A stretch of DNA of 64,000 nt, from the NCBI RefSeq assembly GCF_000759445.1, contig NZ_JRMB01000001.1:992001-1056000 (forward strand), given 5' to 3'. Made by a program: the position numbers and the translations under genes. This document shows positions 42,548 through 50,995 of this stretch, one piece after another (positions within the stretch are counted from its first letter, which is position 1; every line of letters starts with the position of its first letter). The notes below the pieces were generated by a model. That model was not told where the DNA came from. It saw only the letters and a program-made list of their open reading frames with translations, and searched no databases. This DNA comes from Pseudomonas lutea. Lineage in GTDB: Bacteria; Pseudomonadota; Gammaproteobacteria; Pseudomonadales; Pseudomonadaceae.

Positions 42548-44011
42548 ATGAAGCGTTATGAAAAGTTTGCCGATGACATTGCCGAGCTGATCCGCTCCGG
42601 CGTGCTCGCCGCCGGCCAGCGTGTGCCTTCGGTGCGCTACGCCAGCCAGACCCACGGCATCAGCCCCTCGACCGTGTTCCAGGCGTATTACCTGCTGGAG
42701 CGTCGAGGCTTGATCCGGGCACGGCCGCGTTCGGGCTATTTCGTCAACGATACCTTCAGTCTGGCCGGGCTGGGCGACCGTGCGCCGGAGCCTGACCTGC
42801 GGCCGGCGGTGGCGGCACAGGTGAGCGAGTCCACCGAGGTGGATGTCAGCGAGCTGGTGTTCTCGGTGCTGGAATCCATCAAGAACCCTGACACCGTGCC
42901 GTTTGGCTCGGCGTTTCCCAGCCCAGCTCTGTTTCCCTTACAACGACTGGCCCGCTCCCTCTCCAGCGCAACACGCGACATGGACTCGCGCATGGTGGTG
43001 AGCGACCTCTCGCCCGGCAACCCGTCCCTGCGCCGGCAGATCGCGCTGCGCTACATGGTTGCCGGGCAAATGCTGCCCATGGAAGAGTTGCTTATCACCA
43101 ATGGCGCACTGGAAGCCTTGAACCTGTGCCTGCAGGCGGTCACCGAGCCGGGTGATCTGGTGGCCATCGAAGCGCCGGCGTTCTACGCCTGCCTGCAAGT
43201 GCTTGAGCGGCTGAAGCTCAAGGCCGTGGAGATTCCCGTGCACCCGCAGCACGGCATTGATCTGGAGGTGCTGGAGCAGGCGTTGCGACGCTATCCAATC
43301 AAGGCCTGCTGGAGCATGACCAGTTTCCAGAACCCCACCGGCGCGACGGTGCCCGAGGCACGCAAACGGGACCTGGTGGAGTTGCTGCGCAAACATGAGG
43401 TGCCACTGATCGAGGATGACGTCTATGCCGAGCTGTATTACGGCCAGCACGCGCCAAAGCCGGCGAAAGCGTTTGATACCGAGGGTCTGGTGCTGCACTG
43501 CGGCTCGTTCGCCAAGAGCCTCGCGCCCGGTTACCGGGTGGGATGGGTCGCCGCCGGGCGCTATGCACAGAAAGTAGAACGCCTGAAGCTGATGACCTCG
43601 CTGTGCGCCTCGATGCCCGCCCAGGCCGCGATCGCCGATTACCTGCAACACGGGGGCTATGACCGCCACCTGCGCAAATTGCGCCATAGCCTGGAAGACC
43701 AGCAACGCGCCATGCTTGGCGCCATTGCGCGGTACTTTCCTGCGCAGACGCGCGTCAGCCAGCCCTCGGGTGGGTATTTCCTGTGGGTCGAACTGCCGGA
43801 GACGGTCGACTCGCTGAAAGTCTTCCAAGCCGCCCTCGCCCAGGGCATCAGTATTGCACCGGGCCCGATGTTTTCCCCCACCCGCCGCTTCAAGCCGTTT
43901 ATCCGCCTGAACTATGGCACGCCATGGAACGACACCTGCGAGCGGGCCATGGAGATGCTGGGGAAAATCATCCGTTCGATGATGGGAGCCGATGCGGGCC
44001 GACGGTCTTAG
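42548..44011 (+). CDS. MocR-like regulator (GntR HTH fused to aminotransferase)
   Basis: A 487-residue chimeric regulator. A GntR-type winged helix (about 1-70: ELIRSGVLAAGQRVPSVRYASQTHGISPSTVFQAYYLLERRGL) is joined by a linker to a fold-type I aminotransferase domain (about 110-475). The PLP-binding Lys lies in CGSFAKSLAPGYRVGW, with FQNPTGATV and LIEDDVYAEL upstream. MocR proteins use PLP or a PLP adduct as effector and often control neighbouring genes. Here the divergent mgtC-like gene is the nearest candidate, which is inference. Confidence 0.9.
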   Translation: MKRYEKFADDIAELIRSGVLAAGQRVPSVRYASQTHGISPSTVFQAYYLLERRGLIRARPRSGYFVNDTFSLAGLGDRAPEPDLRPAVAAQVSESTEVDVSELVFSVLESIKNPDTVPFGSAFPSPALFPLQRLARSLSSATRDMDSRMVVSDLSPGNPSLRRQIALRYMVAGQMLPMEELLITNGALEALNLCLQAVTEPGDLVAIEAPAFYACLQVLERLKLKAVEIPVHPQHGIDLEVLEQALRRYPIKACWSMTSFQNPTGATVPEARKRDLVELLRKHEVPLIEDDVYAELYYGQHAPKPAKAFDTEGLVLHCGSFAKSLAPGYRVGWVAAGRYAQKVERLKLMTSLCASMPAQAAIADYLQHGGYDRHLRKLRHSLEDQQRAMLGAIARYFPAQTRVSQPSGGYFLWVELPETVDSLKVFQAALAQGISIAPGPMFSPTRRFKPFIRLNYGTPWNDTCERAMEMLGKIIRSMMGADAGRRS

Positions 44012-44064
44012 TCAGGGGCTTTGTTCACAGCGGCAACGGTGCCGGCACAGGTGTGTACCGAAGG

Positions 44065-46155
44065 TCAGTCCGTCCGTTCGCTGTGTCGGTCGCGCACCGC
44101 TTCGATGTCCGCCATGAAGCGGTCGGCAGGCAGCGGGTGGCCCAACAAGTGGCCTTGCAGGGAATCACAGCCCAGCCGCGTGAGGAAGTTCTGCTGGCTC
44201 GTCGTCTCTACGCCCTCGGCGACAATGCGCATGTTGAGCGCCTGTCCGAGCGCGACGATGGCCGAGACGATCGCCGCGTCGTCGATATCGTGCTCAAGGT
44301 CGCGCACAAAACCGCGGTCGATCTTGAGCTCGTTGGCGGGCAGCCGCTTGAGGTACATGAGGCTGGAGTAGCCCGTGCCGAAATCATCGATGGACAGATC
44401 AACGCCCATGTCCGCCAGGCGCTGAAGCACGGTCATGCTGGCGTCGGCGTCGCTCATGGCGGTGGTCTCGGTGATCTCCAGGGTCAGGCAGTTGGCTGGC
44501 AGCTGATGGGTCGCGAGCGCGGCGGCCACAGTGTCGGCAAGCCCGGCATGACCAAACTGCAGCGCCGAAAGATTCACCGCGACGCGCCAGTCGGTGTAGC
44601 CGTTTTCGTACCACACTTTCATCTGCCGGCACGCTTCATTCAGTGCCCAGTCGCCAATGGCGATGATCAACCCGCTCTGCTCGGCCAGGCCAATGAAGGT
44701 CTCCGGCATCAACAGGCCCTGCACCGGATGATCCCAGCGCAGAAGCGCTTCGGCGCCGATGGCTCGCCGGGTGCCCGCTGAGTACGTAGGTTGGTAATGC
44801 AGGGAAAACTGCTTTTCCCTCAACGCGACGCGCAAGTCCTGTTGCAACTGGAGCTGGTTACGCGCGTTGGTGTTCATGGACGCATCGAAAAAGCTGTAGC
44901 CATTCTTGCCGGCGTTCTTGGCGTGGTACATCGCCGCGTCGGCGTTCATCAGCAGTTCCTGCTGGGTCACGCCGTTGCCCGGATACAGACTGATCCCGAC
45001 GCTGACCGTCACTTGCAGCTCATGCTCCTGGACGTTGAAGGGCTGGCTTACCAACGTCACCTGACGGTTGGCGACGCCCACGGCTTCTTCGGCGCTGTCG
45101 AGTTCGACCAGCAGCACGAACTCGTCGCCACCAATGCGCGCCAGGGTGTCATGACGATGGAAGTTCTCGCGCATGCGCAGCGCAACCGCGCGCAGCAGTT
45201 GATCGCCGACATGGTGGCCGAAAGCATCATTCACCGGTTTGAAGCCGTCGAGGTCGAGAAACATCAGCGCAAACATGCCGCCACGGGCATCGACCTTGCG
45301 CATTGCTTCGTCGATCCGCTCGGCCAGCAGGTTCCGGTTGGGCAACCCGGTCAGGTTGTCATGCAGCGCCAGTTGCGTCAGTTCGCGGTTGGCCTGCTTG
45401 AGCGACTGTGACAGCTGAGCGGTACGCGCGGCCATGCGTGCATCGAGCACCGATGTCAGCAACGTGATGCCCAGCACACAGAGGCTGGTGACCAACACCA
45501 GTTTGTCCAGGCCGTTGGGCTGCAAGCCGGTGCCCAGCGCCCCGCAGAAGCTGCCGTCCGGAAAATTGGCGGCGCTCATGGCGGTGTAATGCATGCCGAG
45601 GATAGCGAAACCCATGACGACCGCCGCCCCGCCACGGGCCAGGCGCACATAAGGGGACTGCTTGCGCAGACGCACCGCGATGATCAGCGCCACAGCAGAG
45701 GCGGCGACGGCAATCACCAGCGAGACGCCGACCCGCGTCGAATCGTAGTCGATCCCCGGCTGCATGCGCATCGCCGCCATGCCGGTGTAATGCATGGCGC
45801 AGGTGCCAAGGCCCATGATCAGCGCGCCGAAGAGAAGATTCAGGATCGGCACACGGTCGTGACTGACCAGCCACAGCGCGATGCCCGAGGAAAAGATGCC
45901 CATGACCAGCGTCAGCGACGTCAGCGCGACGTCATAGGCCAGCGGGATCGGCAGGCTGAACGCGAGCATGCCGATAAAGTGCATCGACCAGATGCCCACG
46001 CCCATCGAAACGCCGCCACCACACACCCACATCACCCGCGTCCGACCGCTCGCCGAGGCGATGCGCCCGGCAAGGTCGAGCGTCGTGTACGACGCAAGGA
46101 TCGCCACCAGAACTGATATCAGCACCAGCGACACTGTGTAATGACCAATCAACAT
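44065..46155 (-). CDS. MHYT / GGDEF / EAL c-di-GMP enzyme (MucR-like)
   Basis: A 696-residue inner-membrane protein. Seven helices (about 1-240) form an MHYT sensor, with MHFIG, MHYTG and MHYTAM marking the repeats that are proposed to bind a metal and sense gas. GGDEF (ARIGGDEF) and EAL (GAEALLRW, DDFGTGYS, EGVET) are intact. The RxxD inhibitory site is not kept: the four residues at that position read HRHD. The layout is that of P. aeruginosa MucR, which affects alginate and biofilm. Convergent with the MocR-like gene. Confidence 0.92.
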   Translation of the reverse strand: MLIGHYTVSLVLISVLVAILASYTTLDLAGRIASASGRTRVMWVCGGGVSMGVGIWSMHFIGMLAFSLPIPLAYDVALTSLTLVMGIFSSGIALWLVSHDRVPILNLLFGALIMGLGTCAMHYTGMAAMRMQPGIDYDSTRVGVSLVIAVAASAVALIIAVRLRKQSPYVRLARGGAAVVMGFAILGMHYTAMSAANFPDGSFCGALGTGLQPNGLDKLVLVTSLCVLGITLLTSVLDARMAARTAQLSQSLKQANRELTQLALHDNLTGLPNRNLLAERIDEAMRKVDARGGMFALMFLDLDGFKPVNDAFGHHVGDQLLRAVALRMRENFHRHDTLARIGGDEFVLLVELDSAEEAVGVANRQVTLVSQPFNVQEHELQVTVSVGISLYPGNGVTQQELLMNADAAMYHAKNAGKNGYSFFDASMNTNARNQLQLQQDLRVALREKQFSLHYQPTYSAGTRRAIGAEALLRWDHPVQGLLMPETFIGLAEQSGLIIAIGDWALNEACRQMKVWYENGYTDWRVAVNLSALQFGHAGLADTVAAALATHQLPANCLTLEITETTAMSDADASMTVLQRLADMGVDLSIDDFGTGYSSLMYLKRLPANELKIDRGFVRDLEHDIDDAAIVSAIVALGQALNMRIVAEGVETTSQQNFLTRLGCDSLQGHLLGHPLPADRFMADIEAVRDRHSERTD

Positions 46156-46282
46156 GGGCTGGCTCTTGGCTCGACGGAGTGTGGCCTTTCAGCCCTTATC
46201 AAAGTGCCGGGGATTGTACCGGACTGGGCGCAAATGTCCCGTCACTCCGTCGCAAAGATGGCACTTCGCTATTTGTCGCCAT

Positions 46283-47779
46283 CTAGCGCCCCGTGACCTC
46301 CGGCGCTGGCGTCAGCCCGGTCGCTGCGTTCCAGCCGCCACCCAGCGCGGCGATCAATTGGGCACTGGCCACCAGTCGACTTTCCAGCACATTGAGCACG
46401 CTGCGTTCGTTGCTCAAGGCGGTGGCCTGCACGTTGACCACGTCCAGATAGCCGATCAGACCGGCCTTGTACTGGTTGCTGGTCAGACGCAGTGAGTCCC
46501 GCGCGGACTGCAGCGCTTCTTCGCGCACGCCGGCTTCCTGCTCATAAACGCGCAGTTGCGCCATGTAGTCTTCGACTTCCTTGAAGCCGTCGAGCACCGT
46601 CTGGCGATACTGGGCGACGGTCTGATCGTAAACCGCCTCGGTGCGGTCAACTTCGGCGGCACGCTGGCCGCCATCGAACAGGGTCATCGCCAGCTGCGGG
46701 CCGACCGACCAGAAGCGGTTGGGCAAGGAAATCCAGTTGCTGACCGTGCTGCTGCTGTAGCCGCCGCTCATGCTCAGGGTCAGGTCCGGGTAATACGCGG
46801 CCTTTGCTACGCCGATGTTGGCGTTGGCTGTCATGACCGAGCGCTCGGCGGCAGCGATGTCCGGACGACGCTCCAGCAATTGCGAGGGCAACTGCGCCGG
46901 AATCTGCGGCAGTGCCGGCACCGACGTCGTGGCTGCCAGGCTGAAATCAGCGGGTGCCTGGCCCATCAGCACGGCGATTGCACTCTCGAACTGCGCGCGT
47001 TGCCACTGCAGGTCGATGAGGTCGGCCTGGGTGCTTTTGAGTTGGGTCTGCGCCTGGGCGATGGCGTCGCGCCCCGAGATACCGGCTCGGTATTGATTCT
47101 GGGTCATGGTCAGCGATCGCTGGTAAGCATCGACCGTCGCTTCGAGCAGGCGTTTTTGCTCGTCGATCACGCGCAGCTGCAGGTAGTTCTGCACCAGCTG
47201 GGACTGCAGGCTCAGGCGCATCGACGCCAGATCGGCGAGGCTGGCCTGGGCGCTGGCTTTGTCGGCTTCGAGCCCTCGGCGCAACTTGCCCCATATGTCG
47301 GCTTCCCAGCTCACGCCCAACTGCGCGTTGTAAGTGTCGCGAATGCCGCTGCTGGAACTGCTCAGGCTCGAACTGCTGCTGCCGGTGCCCTGGCTTGAAC
47401 GGTTCTTGCTGGTGGTCAGGTCCAGGGTCGGGAAAAACGCCCCGCGCGCGCTGCGCACCAACGCAGCGGCCTGACGGTACTGGGCTTCGTACTGCGCCAC
47501 CGTCTGGTTGGAGGTGTTGAGTTTCTCCACCAGACCATTGAGCTGCGCATCGCCATAGACCTCCCACCACGCGCCGCGCTCGATCGCATCACTCGGGTTG
47601 GCCTGGGTCCAGCCCTCGGCCTGCTTGAAGTGCGCGGGGGTGGGCATGTCCGGGGTCTTGTAATCGGGCCCCACCGCACAGGCGCCGAGCAGCAGCGCGC
47701 ACAGCGCGACGCTGAACGTTCGGGCAAACGGCTGTGTGCGTCTGGACGCGGGCACGGGCGCAATCATCGGGTTATTCAT
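46283..47779 (-). CDS. opmB: Outer-membrane efflux lipoprotein, OprM/NodT family
   Basis: A 498-residue outer-membrane channel for tripartite efflux. A signal peptide ends in the lipobox LLGAC (Cys 34), followed by the start AVGPDYKTP and two OEP repeats of the TolC/OprM fold. A Ser-rich loop (about 115-135) is present. The ATG overlaps the muxC stop by 4 bp (ATGA), so it closes the muxABC operon. The gene order matches MuxABC-OpmB of P. aeruginosa. Confidence 0.92.
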   Translation of the reverse strand: MNNPMIAPVPASRRTQPFARTFSVALCALLLGACAVGPDYKTPDMPTPAHFKQAEGWTQANPSDAIERGAWWEVYGDAQLNGLVEKLNTSNQTVAQYEAQYRQAAALVRSARGAFFPTLDLTTSKNRSSQGTGSSSSSLSSSSSGIRDTYNAQLGVSWEADIWGKLRRGLEADKASAQASLADLASMRLSLQSQLVQNYLQLRVIDEQKRLLEATVDAYQRSLTMTQNQYRAGISGRDAIAQAQTQLKSTQADLIDLQWQRAQFESAIAVLMGQAPADFSLAATTSVPALPQIPAQLPSQLLERRPDIAAAERSVMTANANIGVAKAAYYPDLTLSMSGGYSSSTVSNWISLPNRFWSVGPQLAMTLFDGGQRAAEVDRTEAVYDQTVAQYRQTVLDGFKEVEDYMAQLRVYEQEAGVREEALQSARDSLRLTSNQYKAGLIGYLDVVNVQATALSNERSVLNVLESRLVASAQLIAALGGGWNAATGLTPAPEVTGR

Positions 47780-50700
47780 AGCGGAGTTTCCAGAGCGGCA
47801 TCCGTCTGCACACCTCGCCATGCGTTGAAGCGATGGCGCAGACGGTCAAGATAAAGGTAAACCACCGGCGTGGTGTACAGCGTCAGGATCTGGCTGAGGA
47901 TCAGCCCGCCGATAATGGTCAGGCCCAGCGGCCGGCGCATTTCGGCGCCTTCGGCGCTGCTGAGCAGCAACGGCACGGCACCGAGAATCGCCGCCAGGGT
48001 GGTCATCAGAATAGGCCGCAAGCGCTGCAGGCATGCGTTACGAATGGATTCCACCGGCGTCATGCCGCCCTGGCGCTCAAGCTGCAATGCAAGATCGATC
48101 ATCAGAATGGCGTTTTTCTTCACCACACCGATGAGCAAAAACAGCCCCAGCAGGGAAATAAGACTGAATTGACCGCCGGTGAGGTAGATGCTCAGCAGCG
48201 CGCCCACGCCCGCCGAGGGCAGCGTGGACAGGATGGTCAGCGGATGAATGTAGCTTTCATACAGGATGCCCAGTACCAGGTACACCGCCACCAGCGCGCC
48301 AAGGATCATCCACGGCTGGCTTTTCTGGGTGGCAGCAAAAGCGTCGGCGGTGCCGGCCATCTTGGCGATCACGTCTTCCGGCAGCCCGATGGCCGCTACG
48401 GCGCGCTCGATGGCCGCCGTGGCTTGATCCAGGTTCACCCCGTCTGCCAGATCGAACGAAATGGTGTCCGAGGCAAACTGACCGTCGTGGGTGACGCGGT
48501 CGTCTTCCAGGCTGCGTTCGTAGTGGGCGATGGTGGACAGCGGCACCCGCGCGCCGTCTGCCGTGATCACCTGCACCTGCTCCAGGGTGGTCGGGTCGAG
48601 GGCGTATTTCGGGTTGACCTCCATGACCACCTGATACTGGTTCAACGGGTCATAGATGGTCGAGACCTGCCGCTGGCTGTACGCGTTGTTCAGCACCGTG
48701 GTGACGGTGTTCATGTCGATGCCCAGGCGCTTGGCCGCATCGCGGTCGACGATCAGAGTCACCTGCTGGGTGCCGCCGCCGTCGTTGGCATCGATGGCGG
48801 TCAGTTCCTTGAGCGACTTGAGCGCGGCGACAATCTTCGGGTACCACAGGCGCAGGGTGTCCAGATCGCCGCTTTGCAGGATGTACTGGTATTGCGAGGT
48901 GGTCTGCTCACGACCGCCGCCCAGTTGCAGGTCCTGGTCCGGTTGCAGGAACAGTCGGCCGCCCGGCACCAGCGGCATCTCCTTGCGCAGCCGCTCGACC
49001 ACCTGAGCAGCGCCGATCTTGCGTTCCTGAATGGGTTTGAGGCGCACGATGATGAACGCGTTGCCGGTGCCGCCGTTGCCGCCGATGAAGCCCGCGACGC
49101 TCTCCACCGCCGGGTCCTTGAGAATGGCCGAGCGGAACACGTCCATCTTCGGCTGCATCACCGAGAACGACAGGCCGTCGTCGCCGCGGACAAACCCCAT
49201 GAGTTGGCCGGTGTCCTGCTGCGGCAGGAAAGTCTTGGGCACCACGATGTACAGGGCGATGTTGCCACCGATGGTCAACAACAGCGTCAACAGGGTCAGG
49301 CGACGGTGACGCAGCACCCAGCGCAGACTGCGATCGTAGCCTGCGACCATACGGTCGTTGACCCGCTGGCTCCAGCGCTGCAACCGGTTCTCGCTGCCGG
49401 GCACGTGGGGCTTGAGCCAGCGCGCGCAGAGCATCGGGGTCAGGCTCAGTGACACGATCAGCGAGACGATGATCGACACCGACAACGTGATGGAGAACTC
49501 GCGGAACAGGCTCTCGACCAGCCCGCCCATGAACAGGATGGAGATGAACACGGCCACCAGCGACACGTTCATCGACAGCAGCGTGAAGCCGACTTCCTTG
49601 GCCCCGAGATAGGCTGCCTCCATGGGCGGCACGCCGTCGTCGATGTGCCGGGAGATGTTTTCCAGCACCACGATGGCGTCGTCGACCACCAGCCCGGTGG
49701 CGAGAATCAACGCCATCAGCGACAGGTTGTTCAGGGAAAAGCCGTACAGGTACATGATGGCGAACGTGCCGACCAGCGACACCGGCACCGCCAGGGTCGG
49801 GATCAGCGAGGCACGGAAATTCCCGAGAAACAGGAACACCACCAGAATCACCAGGACCACGGCGATCAGCAGGGTCATCTCGGCTTCATGGAGCGTGGCC
49901 TTGATCACCCCCGAGCGATCCATGGCCAGGTCCAGGGTGACGCTGGCCGGCAGCACCGCTTGCAAGGCAGGCAATTGCGCCTTGATCGCCGCGACGGTCT
50001 CGATAATGTTGGCGCCGGCCTGGCGGTTGACCACCAGCAACACCGCGGCCTTGTCGTTGAAGAACCCGCTGTTGTAGCGGTCTTCCACCGAGTCTTTGAC
50101 CTTGGCCACGTCCTTGAGTCGCAACGCCGCGCCGTTGGCGTAGTGGATGATCAGCGACTCGTAGTCCTTGGCCTTTTCCAGCTGATCGTTGGCCTGCACC
50201 TGCCAGTTGTGCTCGCTGTTTTCCACCGAGCCCTTGGGACGCCGCACGTTGGAGTTGGAGATGGTCGTGCGCACCTCGTCGAGCGACACGCCGTACTGAG
50301 ACAACAGCTTCGGCTCCAGCTCCACGCGAACGGCGGGCAGCGAGCTGCCGCCGATCTGCACCTCGCCTACACCATTCACCTGGGACAGGCTCTGGGACAG
50401 GATCGTCGACGCCATGTCGTACAGCTCGCCTTTTTCCAGCACGTCGGAGGTCAGCGACAGCACCATGATTGGCGCCTGGGACGGATTGACCTTTTTGTAG
50501 GTCGGCATGCTGCGCATCCCGCTGGGCAACAGGCTGCGCGAGGCATTGATTGCTGCCTGTACTTCCCGGGCGGCGCCATTGATGTCGCGGTCCATGTCGA
50601 ACTGCAGAATGATCCGCGTCGAGCCCTGGCTCGAACGGCTGCTCATGGTGTTGACCCCGGCGATTACGCCCAGGGAACGCTCCAGAGGCGTCGCTACGCT

Positions 50701-50883
50701 GGACGCCATGATCTCCGGGCTTGCGCCCGGCAGCGAGGCGCTGACCACAATGACGGGGAAATCCATGTTCGGCAGCGGCGACACCGGCAGCAAGCCAAAG
50801 CTCATGCCGCCCAGCAGCATGATCGCCAGGCTCAACAGCATGGTTGCCACGGGGCGCTTGATGAAGGGGCCGGAGAGGTTCAT
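47776..50883 (-). CDS. muxC: RND efflux transporter subunit MuxC
   Basis: A 1035-residue RND pump with 12 membrane helices and two large periplasmic loops. The start MNLSGPFIKRPVATMLL is typical of the MdtC/MuxC type. The proton-relay Asp residues are visible in helix 4 (GLVVDDAIVVLENI). The ATG at 50883 follows GGAG by 9 bp; the extension to 50919 falls in a repeat. With MuxB it forms a heteromeric pump. Confidence 0.94.
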   Translation of the reverse strand: MNLSGPFIKRPVATMLLSLAIMLLGGMSFGLLPVSPLPNMDFPVIVVSASLPGASPEIMASSVATPLERSLGVIAGVNTMSSRSSQGSTRIILQFDMDRDINGAAREVQAAINASRSLLPSGMRSMPTYKKVNPSQAPIMVLSLTSDVLEKGELYDMASTILSQSLSQVNGVGEVQIGGSSLPAVRVELEPKLLSQYGVSLDEVRTTISNSNVRRPKGSVENSEHNWQVQANDQLEKAKDYESLIIHYANGAALRLKDVAKVKDSVEDRYNSGFFNDKAAVLLVVNRQAGANIIETVAAIKAQLPALQAVLPASVTLDLAMDRSGVIKATLHEAEMTLLIAVVLVILVVFLFLGNFRASLIPTLAVPVSLVGTFAIMYLYGFSLNNLSLMALILATGLVVDDAIVVLENISRHIDDGVPPMEAAYLGAKEVGFTLLSMNVSLVAVFISILFMGGLVESLFREFSITLSVSIIVSLIVSLSLTPMLCARWLKPHVPGSENRLQRWSQRVNDRMVAGYDRSLRWVLRHRRLTLLTLLLTIGGNIALYIVVPKTFLPQQDTGQLMGFVRGDDGLSFSVMQPKMDVFRSAILKDPAVESVAGFIGGNGGTGNAFIIVRLKPIQERKIGAAQVVERLRKEMPLVPGGRLFLQPDQDLQLGGGREQTTSQYQYILQSGDLDTLRLWYPKIVAALKSLKELTAIDANDGGGTQQVTLIVDRDAAKRLGIDMNTVTTVLNNAYSQRQVSTIYDPLNQYQVVMEVNPKYALDPTTLEQVQVITADGARVPLSTIAHYERSLEDDRVTHDGQFASDTISFDLADGVNLDQATAAIERAVAAIGLPEDVIAKMAGTADAFAATQKSQPWMILGALVAVYLVLGILYESYIHPLTILSTLPSAGVGALLSIYLTGGQFSLISLLGLFLLIGVVKKNAILMIDLALQLERQGGMTPVESIRNACLQRLRPILMTTLAAILGAVPLLLSSAEGAEMRRPLGLTIIGGLILSQILTLYTTPVVYLYLDRLRHRFNAWRGVQTDAALETPL

Positions 50884-50904
50884 GGGGGTGAGCTCCAGGC
50901 GGCG

Positions 50905-50993
50905 AGCTTCAAGCTGCAAGGGAAAGCAAAAGCCCCGGCCTGCGCATGGCTGCTTCTAGCTTGAAGCTTGAAGCTGGAGGCTTGCAGCTGGCC
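50905..50993. repeat. Inverted repeat in the muxB-muxC gap
   Basis: The 112-bp gap holds AGCTTCAAGCT (50905-50915) facing two overlapping copies of AGCTTGAAGCT (50958-50975), and AGCTGCAAG facing CTTGCAGCT (50981-50989). The gap interrupts an operon whose other genes overlap by 4 bp, so it is probably an inserted intergenic repeat that can fold in the mRNA. Confidence 0.6.
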
Positions 50994-50995
50994 GG

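Noticed and set aside
47833..49452. A 539-codon rightward frame opposite muxC
   Set aside because: His/Gln/Arg-rich shadow of an RND gene, typical of GC-rich antisense.
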